From contig NW_022985549.1 in assembly GCF_010093815.1 (NCBI RefSeq), positions 868,001-932,000 on the forward strand: DNA of 64,000 bases, in the 5' to 3' direction. Position numbers and translations under genes: made by a program. The notes under the pieces are model-generated. The model was not told where the DNA came from and ran no database searches. It saw nothing but the letters and a program-made list of their open reading frames with translations. Positions 1 to 12,399 of the stretch are shown piece by piece. Origin of the DNA: Pseudovirgaria hyperparasitica. Taxonomy: Eukaryota > Ascomycota > Dothideomycetes > Acrospermales > Acrospermaceae. Every line of letters begins with the position of its first letter. Position 1 is the first letter of the stretch.

Positions 1-25
1 CTGCAACACCAGCGCTGAACCTTAC

Positions 26-243
26 CAGGAACGGCGGACACTGCATCTCGCATCGAGCGATCTCTCCTCTCCCTTGAATGCCGTTGCTGTGGTGGGATTG
101 GTTGTGATGCTTGCTAGGCGAGAGGGGGGATTGGGTGGCGATGTAGGTGGGCTGCCCCTGATCGACAGGTGAACGGTCTGCTTAGGGGACGACTGTAGCA
201 CAGTAGTTAAAGTAGCGGTAGGCTGTTGTGTTATTGAGGGCAT
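26..243 (-). CDS. First exon of an unidentified gene leaving the window (partial)
   Basis: A minus-strand reading frame opens with ATG at 243 and encodes about 72 Ser/Thr/Pro/Gln-rich residues. At 20-25 it meets a good donor (GTAAGG on the minus strand), so the first exon probably ends at 26 and the rest lies left of the window. The last bases of the window, read on the minus strand, end in TTGCAG, which resembles an acceptor, but that would make a 25-base intron, which is too short. No domain is recognisable; such N-termini are common in fungal regulators, but that is only an impression. The frame could also be chance. Confidence 0.35.
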
Positions 244-1289
244 CCTTGCGTTTGTGTCGTTAAGCTTTGGGAGGGTGATGGTGGCTGGTTTGATTGCGCG
301 TGGTATGATTTATATACTGACTGCTGACTGACTGACCGACTGACTGACGACTGAATGACTGTTTAGTTCGAGGCTTGGATGCGAATTGTGATGCTTGCTA
401 GTTAGATAGTTAGATGTCTCTTCCAGCAGCTCGTTCATTCATTCATGATCTCATGATTGTCGACGCCCAGTCCGGCCTCGTATCCGTCGGATTGCGATGA
501 ATGCTGACACAGCATTGACTATCCACCACCAGCTTGAAACCCAACAGCCAATCGCATTGCTCGGGCTAGCATTGCCAAAAAAGTCACTTGGTCATTTATA
601 ACTTTTTTGCTCGTTAAGAGAGGAGTATAATCACTACCCGATCAGGCATGGAGGAAAATGTCCTGTCTTCTCCGAGCGTAGAGGAACGAATGGGTTCATG
701 GCATAGTTATAGTATAGTATGGTAGTAATTAGAGATAAGATGATGGTAATAATGACAATACTACTACTACTACTAACTACCAGTTGCTCGAGTGATGCAG
801 TAATGACTCCAGTCAGTCCCTCCTGAGACTGAGACACACCAGAGATTTGGTGCCAAGCCCCCCCTGGGGATACGATTGAAATGAAGTACTCGCCCCCCCG
901 GCTGATGGAGGGAGGGTTACTGGAATTCGATACCCGATCGTTTTCTTCTCTCTGTTGGTAATAATGGCCCAGGTTCTTCGCTCTCGTTCTCTCTAATTAC
1001 TCGTTGCGTTCTCTGCCTGCTCGTGTGCTCTTTTGGCGAGAAGCAGTGATTGCTGCGTCCGACTGCGCATTCCGAGCAAGGACAGTCTATCGCCGTAGAG
1101 GTATGTATTTCTTGATGATTCCTTTCGTCTGGCTTTCAATTAAAGACCTGTTTGCACTCTCCACCACTTCTAGTCTTCTACCAGCGTGTAAATGGATGCT
1201 CATTGCTGCTGAGAGCACACTCACTGCGCGTCACTGTTGGTTGGGCGTTGGCTTCGTTTCTGCATGGTGGATCCGCCGCTTGCCGCACC

Positions 1290-1326
1290 CGCTTGACGCT
1301 TGACGCTTGACGCTTCACGCTTGACC
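1290..1326. repeat. Short tandem repeat, 7-base unit CGCTTGA
   Basis: About five copies of CGCTTGA, one with a base change (CGCTTCA), sit just upstream of the CT-rich tract before LCB2. It could be a binding-site cluster or simple slippage; nothing distinguishes these. Confidence 0.6.
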
Positions 1327-1334
1327 TCACCACT

Positions 1335-1420
1335 TCCACCAATTCTCTTCTTTCCTTCCTACTCCTTCTCTCCTCTCCCACCACTCCTACTCCTCTACCT
1401 CTCTTTTTTCTTTGCTACCA
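1335..1420 (+). promoter_or_regulatory. CT-rich promoter tract upstream of LCB2
   Basis: A long run made almost only of C and T on the plus strand, ending about 280 bases before the LCB2 ATG. Such tracts are common just upstream of transcription starts in filamentous ascomycetes. The role is inferred from position and composition only. Confidence 0.4.
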
Positions 1421-1697
1421 CTTCTTCTCCTCATCAATTAATTCCACCATCTATCGCCAGCGCTGTGCTAATTCTTTACGTCGCGTTCAGTGCGTCTGCG
1501 TCTTGTCAACTCCCGTCAATCCTCGTGTGTTTGATCGGTCCGCTGCGACTCCTGGACTCTACACCAAAGCATCGCTTATACCGTCCCGCATCCTTTCACC
1601 GCCACGTTCTCACTCACGTCGTCGACGCGTCTGCCCGGGCGGATTCACCAACATCTCTTCGGTCTCGACAGATCTGGCCTCCGCTGGTCCTTCTGCC

Positions 1698-3719
1698 ATG
1701 CCGTCGACGAGATCTCTCTACCCCTTCGCGAGCTCTTCACCTTCTCTAGATCCCACAACCGAGAAGGCGGGCACCCGCAGGACCTCTTTCTCCAAACCAT
1801 CAAAGTTCACCTCCTTCTTCTCCACCTCGCCAAAGTCTCGTTCCGCCCTGTCAGAAGCAGACGCTATCAAGGCCGCCCTCGCTGGTCAGGGAGCGCAGCA
1901 CCCGTACAATTCCCCTTCAGCTATAAGCACTTCGTCTCTGTCGCTTCCTTCAATAAGCCTGTCAACTGCTACCGGCACAAACATGAAGACGGAAGATACG
2001 ACTTTGTTCCAGCCGCCTACGCCGGCTGAGGCTGCACGCATTGCTCGCGCACACGCACAGTTTGGACCGCTGGGCTCGAAGAACCACCTCTACTCAAGTC
2101 GCTTCGTCGGCAACGACTTCCCCGACCCAATCGAAGACGAACCACCTATGTACTTCCTCATCACCACCTATATATCCTACCTCATCCTTATCATATTCGG
2201 TCACGTACGAGACTTTTTCGGAAAGCGTTTCAGGGCGGAGAAATACAAGTACTTGCGGGCCAACGATGGCTATGCTCCTCTCAACAGCGACTTTGACAAC
2301 TTCTACACCAGGCGTCTGCAGAAGCGCATCTCGGATTGCTTCGCCAGACCTACTACTGGTGTTCCAGGCCGCTTCATCACCCTGCTCGACCGCAAATCGA
2401 ATGATCACAACATGACCTTTCACTTCACCGGCACCACCACAGAAACCCTGAACCTCAGCTCCTACAATTATCTCGGATTCGCACAGTCGGAAGGTCCTTG
2501 TGCGGATGCTGTGGAGATTACGACTCGAAAGAACGGTATCAGCGTTTGCAGTCCCCGTGCGGATGCTGGTACTACTGACCTGCATATCGAGGTTGAGGAC
2601 CTGATTGCGAAGTTCGTTGGCAAGCCAGCTGCTACAGTCTTCTCAATGGGTTTCGTCACCAATGCTACAGTATTTTCTGCTCTAGCCGGCAAGGGAAGTC
2701 TAATCATCTCCGACGAGCTGAATCACTCCTCAATTCGCTACGGAACTCGTCTCTCCGGAGCCATGATCAAGATGTTCAAGCACAACAACATGAAGGACTT
2801 GGAGAAGGTCCTCCGCGAGGCTATTTCTCAAGGTCAACCACGAACCCACCGCCCGTGGAAGAAGATCATCCTCGCCATTGAAGGTCTCTATTCTATGGAG
2901 GGAACCATGTGCAATCTTCCTGCCGTCTTGCAGCTCAAGAAGAAGTACAAGTTTCACCTGTTCATTGACGAGGCTCACTCGATCGGCGCTCTTGGACCTA
3001 ACGGGAAGGGTGTGTGTGACTACTTTGGCGTTGACCCTGCGGAAGTCGACATCCTGATGGGCACTCTTACCAAGTCTTTCGGCGCGAACGGTGGATATAT
3101 TGCAGCAGACAAGGACATCATTGACAAGCTTCGTGTCACGAATGCCGGCACACTTTTCGCCGAATCACCGTCTCCTCCAGTCCTCATGCAGATATCGGCC
3201 GCTCTCCGCTGCATCAGCGGCGATCTGGCGCCTGGCCAAGGCGCAGAACGTCTCCAGCGCCTCGCCTTCAATTCTCGCTACCTTCGCCTTGGTCTCAAGC
3301 GTCTCGGGTACATTGTGTTTGGGCACGACGATTCGCCAATCGTTCCCATCATGCTGTACAACCCCGCTAAAATCCCAGCCTTCTCGCATGAAATGTCTGC
3401 TCGCAAGATCTCCGTGGTAGTGGTTGGATACCCGGCCACGCCTCTTGTTGAGAGTCGTGCCCGCTTCTGCTTATCTGCCGCCCACACCAAAGAAGATCTC
3501 GACCGCGTCCTGTCTGCTTGCGACAGCATTGGCGACATTCTCCAGCTCAAGCTCAGCAGTGGTATCGCTGGTGGTGCCGAGCCCATTCCTGATGGCCTAA
3601 CCAATGAGGAGGAGCACAGGATCCAGAAAGGCGAGAAGACTGAGTTCAAGCCACCACGCTGGAGACTCGAAGACGTCCTCAAGCGGGGTGTTGACGACAT
3701 CAAGATGCCTCTGAGATGA
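1698..3719 (+). CDS. LCB2: Serine palmitoyltransferase subunit 2 (LCB2)
   Basis: Catalytic subunit of serine palmitoyltransferase, the PLP enzyme of the endoplasmic reticulum that condenses L-serine with palmitoyl-CoA, the first committed step of sphingolipid synthesis. The frame encodes 673 residues without an intron. ATG 1698 is the first ATG in a frame that is open further upstream. A Ser-rich N-terminal extension (about 1-110) precedes a membrane segment at about 151-172. The alpha-oxoamine synthase core then shows DELNHSS, FIDEAHSIG and GTLTKSFGANGG, in which the lysine at about 459 should form the Schiff base with PLP. Yeast Lcb2 has about 560 residues, so the extra length is mostly the N-terminus. 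Identification is secure; the role of the extension is unknown. Confidence 0.95.
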   Translation: MPSTRSLYPFASSSPSLDPTTEKAGTRRTSFSKPSKFTSFFSTSPKSRSALSEADAIKAALAGQGAQHPYNSPSAISTSSLSLPSISLSTATGTNMKTEDTTLFQPPTPAEAARIARAHAQFGPLGSKNHLYSSRFVGNDFPDPIEDEPPMYFLITTYISYLILIIFGHVRDFFGKRFRAEKYKYLRANDGYAPLNSDFDNFYTRRLQKRISDCFARPTTGVPGRFITLLDRKSNDHNMTFHFTGTTTETLNLSSYNYLGFAQSEGPCADAVEITTRKNGISVCSPRADAGTTDLHIEVEDLIAKFVGKPAATVFSMGFVTNATVFSALAGKGSLIISDELNHSSIRYGTRLSGAMIKMFKHNNMKDLEKVLREAISQGQPRTHRPWKKIILAIEGLYSMEGTMCNLPAVLQLKKKYKFHLFIDEAHSIGALGPNGKGVCDYFGVDPAEVDILMGTLTKSFGANGGYIAADKDIIDKLRVTNAGTLFAESPSPPVLMQISAALRCISGDLAPGQGAERLQRLAFNSRYLRLGLKRLGYIVFGHDDSPIVPIMLYNPAKIPAFSHEMSARKISVVVVGYPATPLVESRARFCLSAAHTKEDLDRVLSACDSIGDILQLKLSSGIAGGAEPIPDGLTNEEEHRIQKGEKTEFKPPRWRLEDVLKRGVDDIKMPLR

Positions 3720-5420
3720 GGATTTATGGACATTGCCCATTCTACTACAAACCTACCTTTTCACACACTCTCGCTCGAAGCGCCTTGCACGATACTATAT
3801 CAATGTCTGATCTTCGACCTTTCACCGGAAACACCCTTCGATACATGACCAAATCTACTCATATGCACGGCATTACATTGCATCGGCACGGCGCTTACAA
3901 GGAACCCTTGCTTAATACATTGAAGCATCATTCTGCTCACGGAGACTCTTTGGCTGCTCTTTCTGAGACGTGGTGGTGCTTAGCTTACACCTTTCTACAG
4001 TCGACGCAAAACATATTGCGTGTCTGACTCTTTTTTTCTCTTCTATTTCTCGGCGTTGCCACTCGCTCGATCCTAGCGCGAGCGGTATTTTGCTGGGTGT
4101 GCATCTTATCATTTCTAATTAGACCCTATGTATATAAAAACTTTCGGGCTGGAGCATCGCTGCCGGGGGTAGGGGCGGGGGCGGTATGAACGGCAGTTCT
4201 GGAGGTGAACTGCGAAACGACGACGGGGTGTTGGGGATGGATGACCTAGTGGGATGAGGTGAAATGACACACTTTGGGGACGGAAATAATGAGTTGTGTG
4301 GATGCTTATGAATTTGTGTGTCTCGTGCTTGTGCGTGATGTGATGTGATGTGACGTGGTTATATGAGTGCTGGTAAGCTGAGCTGGGCTTAACTGTGTAT
4401 AAGTGAGTACGAAGTCTACGGGTCGTGAGATTCCTAATGTATATATAGTATAGCATGCGTGGATCGATCCCTTGGCATGACCTTCAATCACGTAGCGTCA
4501 ATGCAGACAACGTCACCGGCAGCCATGTAGCTACATCTGACCTATCAAACAGAATTCCGAAGGGGCAATTATCAAGTCGAACACCAAGCCTTCAACGGGA
4601 ATATTCCATCTAACGAATCAAAGACTAGAAGGGTAGTAAATAACAGCCTATGATTGGTAAAGCAGTGACGTTTATATGAACGAACGATTCTCTATCGATA
4701 GATAACTACCACAATGCTCGATCTGATCGCAAAACACACGATTGATTCACCAATAGGAACCGCTTCTTCGTATTCCTTTGCGGGGGGGGGGAAGGACAGC
4801 TATTAGCATGATCCTGCCAATAGTACACTGCACCGCACGCAAGAATGACTCCATACAATCGAAGTGTGCCATACAGTAATTGGCATCTAATCACTTCCCA
4901 AGCAGCACCGTGCATACGAAGTAATGTACACTCGACCGCCGCTAACAAGCTACGTCAAAGCAAACTATATGCGAGAGAAAAAAATCAAGTGGATGGATCG
5001 GATGGGGTTCCAGCTCCAGCTCCAGTTCTTTTGTCTAGTAGTCGCAGATTGAATGTGTTGGCGTGCTGCGATTCGTGTTTTGGAGGGGGGGGTTTGGGGC
5101 CTTGTTTGCATACTTATAGGGCATAGCTATAGCAGCATGTATGTTTAAAGGGACCTTGGGGTTCCTCCCGCTCGCTCCTCCCACACAGGAGGACCTGACG
5201 ATTCTTTTCGGTAGATTGGTTTTTTTTTGTCGAGCCGCCTTTGACCGGATGTTTTCTGTGGGATGGAAGAAAGAGATGGACTTGCCTGTTTGCTCTGTGG
5301 GAGAGAGAGACAGGGAGAGATGGACATGTGTCGGGCTGGGCGGCTGCGCATGCTGCATCTGGATTGACCGGTCGCTGATACGAGTGCTTTGGAGAGTCTC
5401 TCACATGATGGATTGGGTGT

Positions 5421-5514
5421 GGATGGATGGATGGATGGATGGATGGATGGATGGATGGATGGATGGATGGATGGATGGATGGATGGATGGATGGATGGAT
5501 GGATGGATGGATGG
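5421..5514. repeat. (TGGA)n microsatellite, about 23 units
   Basis: An essentially perfect tetranucleotide array of GGAT/TGGA. Because 4 is not a multiple of 3, every frame through it stays open and reads as alternating Met-Asp-Gly-Trp on one strand and Ser-Ile-His-Pro on the other, which creates spurious frames at 5114-5815. Its length makes it prone to copy-number change. Confidence 0.97.
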
Positions 5515-6156
5515 CTGTCTGACACACAAACCTGGCCCGCCGCCCTTCTTCATGGCCTCTTCTCTCCTCATGATTTATCGGGGAGCTGCTTGGCAGTCTT
5601 CGTATCCAAACGTAACAGTGAGTACGAGAGATACAGCCCACTCTTTCGATCGGGCTGACTTACAGAATCCGTGTAGCAAGAGAAGCCTCACTGACGAAAA
5701 CACACAAAAAGGGCTCTTCTTATCATCTCCCCGATGGATGCGCTTTCAGGGCGTTGAAATTTCGTCCCGCCTTCATAGCTATGCCCTGTATCACACGGTT
5801 TTATCGACGCCCTGAACTGGGATCAGAAGGGGGAGGACCTATGAGCGAAGGCTACGTGGTCGTTCGACGGTCAGAACCTTAATACTGAACAACGCCCCGG
5901 CGGTTCGTCAGGCTGGAAATATACTGCGAACGGGACGAGGCTTGGGGATTTTCTCCACGAAAGCAACGATGATAACAAAGGACTCTTGATGTTGAGCCTC
6001 TTCGTTGCTGCCTGGACGCTTTTTGTTCATTTGGACCAATCCGCGCGCTCGGGGTGGTGACAGGCCCCTGATCATGTGTGTGTTAGTCTCTTGACTCGGA
6101 CTCGGATCCAGGACAAGATGGATGGGATTTTCTGTTTGCCGTTCCTCGGAAAATGT

Positions 6157-6202
6157 CAACACACACACACATACACACGTACAAACACGCGCGTACACAC
6201 GG
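6157..6202. repeat. CA-rich imperfect microsatellite
   Basis: Imperfect CA/CG/TA dinucleotide stretch with interruptions; no coding potential. Confidence 0.85.
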
Positions 6203-7827
6203 TAGCGTCGCCGCCGCCACCAGCTCATACTACGCATAGTTGGGCGATCAGCTCGACACTTTAAGGGAACCCTGGCTCCAGAAGCCCTTGTACTGGGTAT
6301 TACCCCACGTCTCAGACCAGCTGTCCGTGATGAGCTGCTGCGCGGCACAGATTGAACCATCCCATCCACAGTATCATGATGCGGCTTGCTCGCTGCCGGG
6401 AAAGGGCAAAGCATTTCAGCCTAACTCTACGTTCACCGGTGCGATGATGCTTGGACATCAGCTAGCGCAGCATGGTAGAGCGAAGTCATGAACGCTGCTC
6501 TAGTCGTCGCGAAGAACGAGTGCAACAACAGGGGCAGGCAAAAGAGGGCACACTACGACTCCAAAGAGGGCGTTCAATGTGTGTTGCGCACTGGGCGAGA
6601 GTGCTCTGAGAGCTCGCCTCGCGCTCGCGCTCCGTGGCATTCAGTACCTTGTCCTTACGTGTTTCATGAGATGCTCAAGGTCATCGAGACGTAGCATCCA
6701 TAGAAGCACTGAATGCTGCTTCGAGCCCGTCGCTCGTAGTCTGAGAAAGAGGGAATGAGGCTGAGAGGCAGGCTCATTACATGGGCTATTACATAGCATA
6801 GCTGCTGGCAAGGAGATATGGGACGTGGGTATGCAATCGTGTATACGTACTGTGACTGATCACCATCCCGGCGGGTCAGTGAGTGTATCGTGGGGTAACT
6901 AAGCCCTGCGGTGCGTATGCTACAGGGGGAGAGGTGTGATGTGGAAGTGTATGCTCCCGCGGCTACTGTGGTGAGTGAGAAGAAAGGTGGCTCTGAAGAC
7001 CGGATCAATATCGAGAGTTATTGTTGCCCTGTTCCAACGTTGATGGATGCCTTCTTTCTTTCAGACAAGGAACATGCGGGGGACTGTCCACTCAGGATGG
7101 ATATCCACCTCCTCCACCACCATCCCACGGCTACACTAACAACACATGAACTGCTTATTCCGTGCAGAAAGCCTCCCAAATTCAGCACATTAACAAGATT
7201 TTAGGCATCTCTAGCCAGTCGTCAAACCGCTTCGCTTCGAAACGATCCGTACCCGACTCCACAACACACACACACACACACCCATCGCCGGGTCCGTCAA
7301 CTGCAGAACGTATCGCTTACACCACCCTCATGCAGCCGGTCAAGATGTTCATGAGCCCATGTGCAGGGGCAACACCAGAGGGAGGCTGCAGGATATGTCT
7401 TCACCGGCCCTTGGGTTCGTGGACTACCACACCTTGTCAAGGCAGCCTTGCTATTGGCTCATGAGAGCCGCATGTACAGAAAATAGGGCTGTGTTCTTCT
7501 ACCGGTCTCGCGAATATCAAAACCTCGACATGCAGGAGTTGCATGGTATTGGATCCTTTCGTCGAGCAACGGAGTCGCGATAGATGATCGGATTGCCACA
7601 GCTGCGCGTACGAAACGCGTGGGACAAACAATGCTCTTATGACACAGCCCGCTACCCTTGGAATTTGAATCTACAAAAGAGCTCAGAAAGTATGCTACTT
7701 GACTTTTTTGAATATACCTGACATGTAGAAGCACTGCGACTATATCACATAGCAAGCTTCCTGCCTTTCATTCACGGCTTGACTGATCGACACTCACGTC
7801 TTCGCTTCGGAGTTCAATACAGTCAAC

Positions 7828-10452
7828 ATGAGCCATCCACCTCCACCTCCGCCGGCCCCTATGCCTATGTATGGAATGCCTCCTCACATGGCTGGTCCCG
7901 TTCCTATGAACGGACCCATGCCCATGGGCAATGGCATTCCTTCTGGAGCCATGCCCCCACCCTACGAATCTCGCGGCCAAAACGGCAAATCACAGGGAGC
8001 CAGAGGATCGGGGAACAAAGACTCGCATTCCAAAGCCACGACTTCGGTGAAGCCGTTTCCCACCACTATGACCTACTGGCTACTCGAGAGGAAGCCCAAA
8101 GCCCTCCTCAAGCCGGGCCAGGACGTCTCCTGGGAGTTTTCGACGTCTTCCAAGATTGGTCTCCCAGACCCCGACATCGAGAAGATCTATGCGAAATATC
8201 GCGCCAAGTGCGAGAGGGACGGACGGAATATCTCTCACGACCTCAAGGCTCTGACGCAGCACTTTCGACGCAAAGCCATCGATGATCTGCTCAGGAGAGA
8301 GCAAGAAAGGGACCCCCATCCACAAGCCGAATGGACGATCGCGGCGCTGATGCTGTCTAAGAGACCCATACATTGGGGATCTCGTCATGAAGAAACGACG
8401 GCGATGCGAGTGATCCTGAGTCGCTGTCACAACCCTGCTCTCCCTGCGAAGCCTAAACCTACTGCCGCCACCACTAAGGACGGCGTCAACAGAGCAACAT
8501 CTGGTGCCAAGGCCCCGAAGCCTCCTGTCAAGAAGAGGGACTATGATAATGATGATGATGATGATGATGCCCTGTCATCTGACGATGATGTCGTCCATGT
8601 CCGCCCGTTCCCCTCGATGGGCGCAGGCCAGTTCCATCCTCAGTCGATGCCTCCTCAGATGCAGGGCCCGCCCGCATTTGGTGGTCAAGGCATGCCTCCG
8701 CAAGGAATGCCTCCGATGGGGAGACCTCCTCAGAATATGCCTCTATCTCAGGGTATGCCACCTCAGGGTATGCCTCCCCAGGGAATGCCTCCTCAGGGAA
8801 TGCCTCCTCAGGGAATGCCACCACATCAAGGCATGCCGCCTCAGGGTATGCCACCACATCAAGGTATGCCTCCTCAGGGCATGCCATCACATCAAGGCAT
8901 GCCGCCTCAGGGCATGCCACCACATCAAGGTATGCCGCCTCAGGGTAGACCTCCATCTCGTGGTATGCCTCCTCAGGGCATGCCTCCTCACAACATGCCT
9001 GGTATGCCACCACATCAAGGTATGCCGCCACAGGGTATGCCTCCTCAGGGCATGCCTCCTCAGGGTAGACCACCATCTCGAGGTATGCCACCACATCAAG
9101 GCATGCCACCACATGAAGGTATGCCACCACAGGGCATGCCACCACAGGGCATGCCACCACAGGGCATGCCGCCTCAGGGTATGCCTCCTCAGGGCATGCC
9201 TCCTAATAACATGCCGCCACAGGGTATGCCTTCTCATAACATGCCTCCTCAGGGTAGACCACCATCCCGAGGTATGCCACCACATGAAGGTATGCCACCA
9301 CACCAAGGTATGCCGCCTCAGGGTATGCATCAAGGGACCAGACCCAATACCCCTTCATATTTGCAAGAGCCAATAAACCCTTTCATACCGGCCCCGTATC
9401 TCGATGTCCCCATCCGAGAAGCCAGAGCGACAGACGATCGACCAAGTGCGCGCAGAGCCGGTCCTAATGCTGTACATATGAACCGTGAACAGACACCTGT
9501 ACGTCGTCATAGTCGCGGTCGCTACCGATCTGGAGATGGCGCGACTAGTTCATCTTCAAGCGATGATGAGACTTTCAGCATGGAAGGCGACTATGACTCC
9601 CGCAGAGGCCGAACTCACCATAAGTCCAAATCACGACGCTTCGAGGGTGCACCCTTCGTGCCCAAGTCTAGCGAGGTTCATAAAAAATCAAAGCGCTCTC
9701 GTGAGAGGAGCTTGGAACGGGTGGCAAGAAAGCTTCTCAGTGAGCGAATGAGTCCCTCGATCGATCGGAAGCATATCAAAGATGTCAAAAGAAAGGTTGC
9801 CGATTGGCAACATCGTTACCCAGACACCACCAGCACGGACTCGGCTTATGGCTCTGGCAATTCAGTCTTCTCTCAGCCGGGCGAGACTGCCAGTACTGCG
9901 CCTTCCAGCTTCGAGGATATACCGCGTATCCCGTCGCTCCAGCGACGTATGAGTGAACGTGCGAGACCCATGGTCTCGTCGATGCGACCAACTTACAAAA
10001 TCCAACACAGACCACCAGCCATGCTCCCCGCCCCCTCGCCTCCACGACACAGACCTCAGACCTACTATATGCCACGAGATGAATACGGCATTGAGGACTA
10101 TCCGCCGGTGGACGATTATCCGCCAGGTGACCACTACAGAGGTCGGCCTGTAGCCGGGGAGCCCCGGCCCAGAGCCTTGTCACCTGTCTTTCGCCGCGGT
10201 CATGTAGGCGAACTGCCATTCGATCGATTAAGCCTCCATGACCGGGCGCCTCGCTCGGAGCACCGCCACAGGGACGCTGCGAGTGAATATGGAAGGGATC
10301 GTAGGGACAGAGCGAAAGAGGCGATTGAATACTTGGTGGACCAGACGCGCCGGAACAGATCGATTGAACGACTTCAGAACCGGAGAGCGTATGAGGATGA
10401 GCACGTCAGATCCGGTCGGTATGGTGTCGCCGGACGATATAGCAGACATTGA
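7828..10452 (+). CDS. Met/Pro/Gln-rich tandem-repeat protein, function unknown
   Basis: An 874-residue single-exon protein. Visible parts are a Pro/Met-rich N-terminus, a globular-looking segment at about 70-205 with conserved-looking Trp and charged residues (for example TYWLLERKP, AEWTIAALML), and an Asp run at about 240-255. A long low-complexity block follows at about 285-502, built of GMPPQ-type pentapeptides with GMPPHQ and GRPPSR variants. The remainder is rich in Arg and Ser, with patches such as SSSSSDDE and many basic clusters that suggest a nuclear or RNA-associated protein. The repeats come from a 15-base minisatellite. I do not recognise the family; the globular segment looks like a fungal protein of unknown function. 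The ATG at 7828 opens the frame with no upstream ATG in frame. Confidence 0.85.
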   Translation: MSHPPPPPPAPMPMYGMPPHMAGPVPMNGPMPMGNGIPSGAMPPPYESRGQNGKSQGARGSGNKDSHSKATTSVKPFPTTMTYWLLERKPKALLKPGQDVSWEFSTSSKIGLPDPDIEKIYAKYRAKCERDGRNISHDLKALTQHFRRKAIDDLLRREQERDPHPQAEWTIAALMLSKRPIHWGSRHEETTAMRVILSRCHNPALPAKPKPTAATTKDGVNRATSGAKAPKPPVKKRDYDNDDDDDDALSSDDDVVHVRPFPSMGAGQFHPQSMPPQMQGPPAFGGQGMPPQGMPPMGRPPQNMPLSQGMPPQGMPPQGMPPQGMPPQGMPPHQGMPPQGMPPHQGMPPQGMPSHQGMPPQGMPPHQGMPPQGRPPSRGMPPQGMPPHNMPGMPPHQGMPPQGMPPQGMPPQGRPPSRGMPPHQGMPPHEGMPPQGMPPQGMPPQGMPPQGMPPQGMPPNNMPPQGMPSHNMPPQGRPPSRGMPPHEGMPPHQGMPPQGMHQGTRPNTPSYLQEPINPFIPAPYLDVPIREARATDDRPSARRAGPNAVHMNREQTPVRRHSRGRYRSGDGATSSSSSDDETFSMEGDYDSRRGRTHHKSKSRRFEGAPFVPKSSEVHKKSKRSRERSLERVARKLLSERMSPSIDRKHIKDVKRKVADWQHRYPDTTSTDSAYGSGNSVFSQPGETASTAPSSFEDIPRIPSLQRRMSERARPMVSSMRPTYKIQHRPPAMLPAPSPPRHRPQTYYMPRDEYGIEDYPPVDDYPPGDHYRGRPVAGEPRPRALSPVFRRGHVGELPFDRLSLHDRAPRSEHRHRDAASEYGRDRRDRAKEAIEYLVDQTRRNRSIERLQNRRAYEDEHVRSGRYGVAGRYSRH
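8686..9333. repeat. 15-base coding minisatellite (GMPPQ repeats)
   Basis: About 40 imperfect copies of a 15-18 base unit encoding Gly-Met-Pro-Pro-Gln/His inside the gene at 7828. Because the unit length is divisible by three, the other plus frame (8504-9376) and antisense frames (8528-9160 and 8887-9333) also remain open. These are by-products, not genes. Confidence 0.95.
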
Positions 10453-11037
10453 TGTGGTCACTTCTGTGCAACTTTTCCTTCTCCTTCTTCTTCTCCTTCT
10501 TGTACAATCTGTTTTTCTATGTCTATGTTTACGTCCATCTTTCCTATGTTTATGTTTGAGAGATACCCTGCCTGGCACTGATGGAGACCTTCAGTGCATG
10601 AAAAAAAACATGGTGCAAATTTGTAAATCACAGTATAGTGTGTATTTTAATTTGGGAGGCATTAATTGAGTTAGCGGCCACTTGGGCGGTCTAATAATAA
10701 TATATTTGTGTTGTTTTGCTCCCAACTGGAGATGTAGCTGTGTGAAGTCTAGTAAGCGCGAAGAGTAAAAAGACTCGACGATTTGTAGTTCATGGTTTCC
10801 AGGAGTGATGGTATACCAAGAAAGTGATATTCAACCTGAGCCAATATAGTACGTAGTGGTGGGGCACACGCCATGGATGATGGACAAGACCTACTACCCC
10901 GCGGGTCGATGAACAATGAACTCAACTTTCTCACCACCACCTAATCCTGTCCATTGAAGCCTTGAACCGTCTTCAATTCCTATTCCATCACTCTATAACC
11001 TCTTCCAAGTCTACGTATTACACATATACCCGCCAAA
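10453..11037. other. Intergenic: 3' region of the repeat gene and TPI1 promoter
   Basis: It contains a CTT-rich stretch near 10465-10500 and AT-rich 3' sequence, then the TPI1 upstream region with a pyrimidine-rich leader (about 10920-11030). No gene seen. Confidence 0.5.
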
Positions 11038-12154
<1,117 letters not shown>

Positions 12155-12399
12155 ATACAAGGTCCGAGTGACAACCCGAGACGAGACAAATCGGTTTTGT
12201 AGTTTTGTCTTCAAATTGCTGCATTGCTGCATATACCAACAGTATATGGTGCCGATAGCAAATGGCACTCACCACTCATACAATTGGAATGCTCTTGACA
12301 ATAGTATTGAACTTGTACAACCGTCGTGAGAACCCATGCGCCATTGATGCCGATATATGTACAATCTCCAATCTCTTTCTGCAGCATACTCCCATTGTA

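Larger units (their letters stand above)
244..1697. other. Intergenic: shared upstream region of the partial gene and LCB2
   Basis: No convincing gene. It contains short ACTG-type repeats near 318-355, a small tandem array at 1290-1326 and a pyrimidine-rich tract at about 1335-1420 in front of LCB2. Reading frames here lack similarity to anything I recognise. The stretch lies between divergently transcribed genes and probably carries both promoters. Confidence 0.5.
3720..7827. other. Gene-poor 4.1 kb stretch with microsatellites
   Basis: No frame here has the features of a fungal gene; those present are short, overlap on both strands or are made of simple repeats. It includes the LCB2 3' region, a G-rich patch near 4160-4260, a long TGGA array (5421-5514), CA-rich stretches (6157-6202 and 7263-7281) and the 5' region of the gene at 7828. 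An unrecognised non-coding RNA or a rapidly evolving gene with many introns cannot be excluded. Confidence 0.5.

Noticed and set aside
1503-1697. Upstream extension of the LCB2 frame
   Set aside because: The frame is open but has no ATG before 1698; it opens at a TTG codon.
5421-5514. Possible telomere or subtelomere repeat
   Set aside because: Fungal telomeres are TTAGGG-type; this TGGA array is internal and differs in sequence.
5114-5815. Overlapping frames on both strands with Met-Asp-Gly-Trp or Ser-Ile-His-Pro repeats
   Set aside because: They are produced by the TGGA microsatellite, which leaves all frames open; flanks show no gene features.
8504-9376. Second plus frame and antisense frames through the GMPPQ repeat region
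   Set aside because: Open only because the minisatellite unit is a multiple of three; they have repetitive nonsense-like composition and no independent start context.
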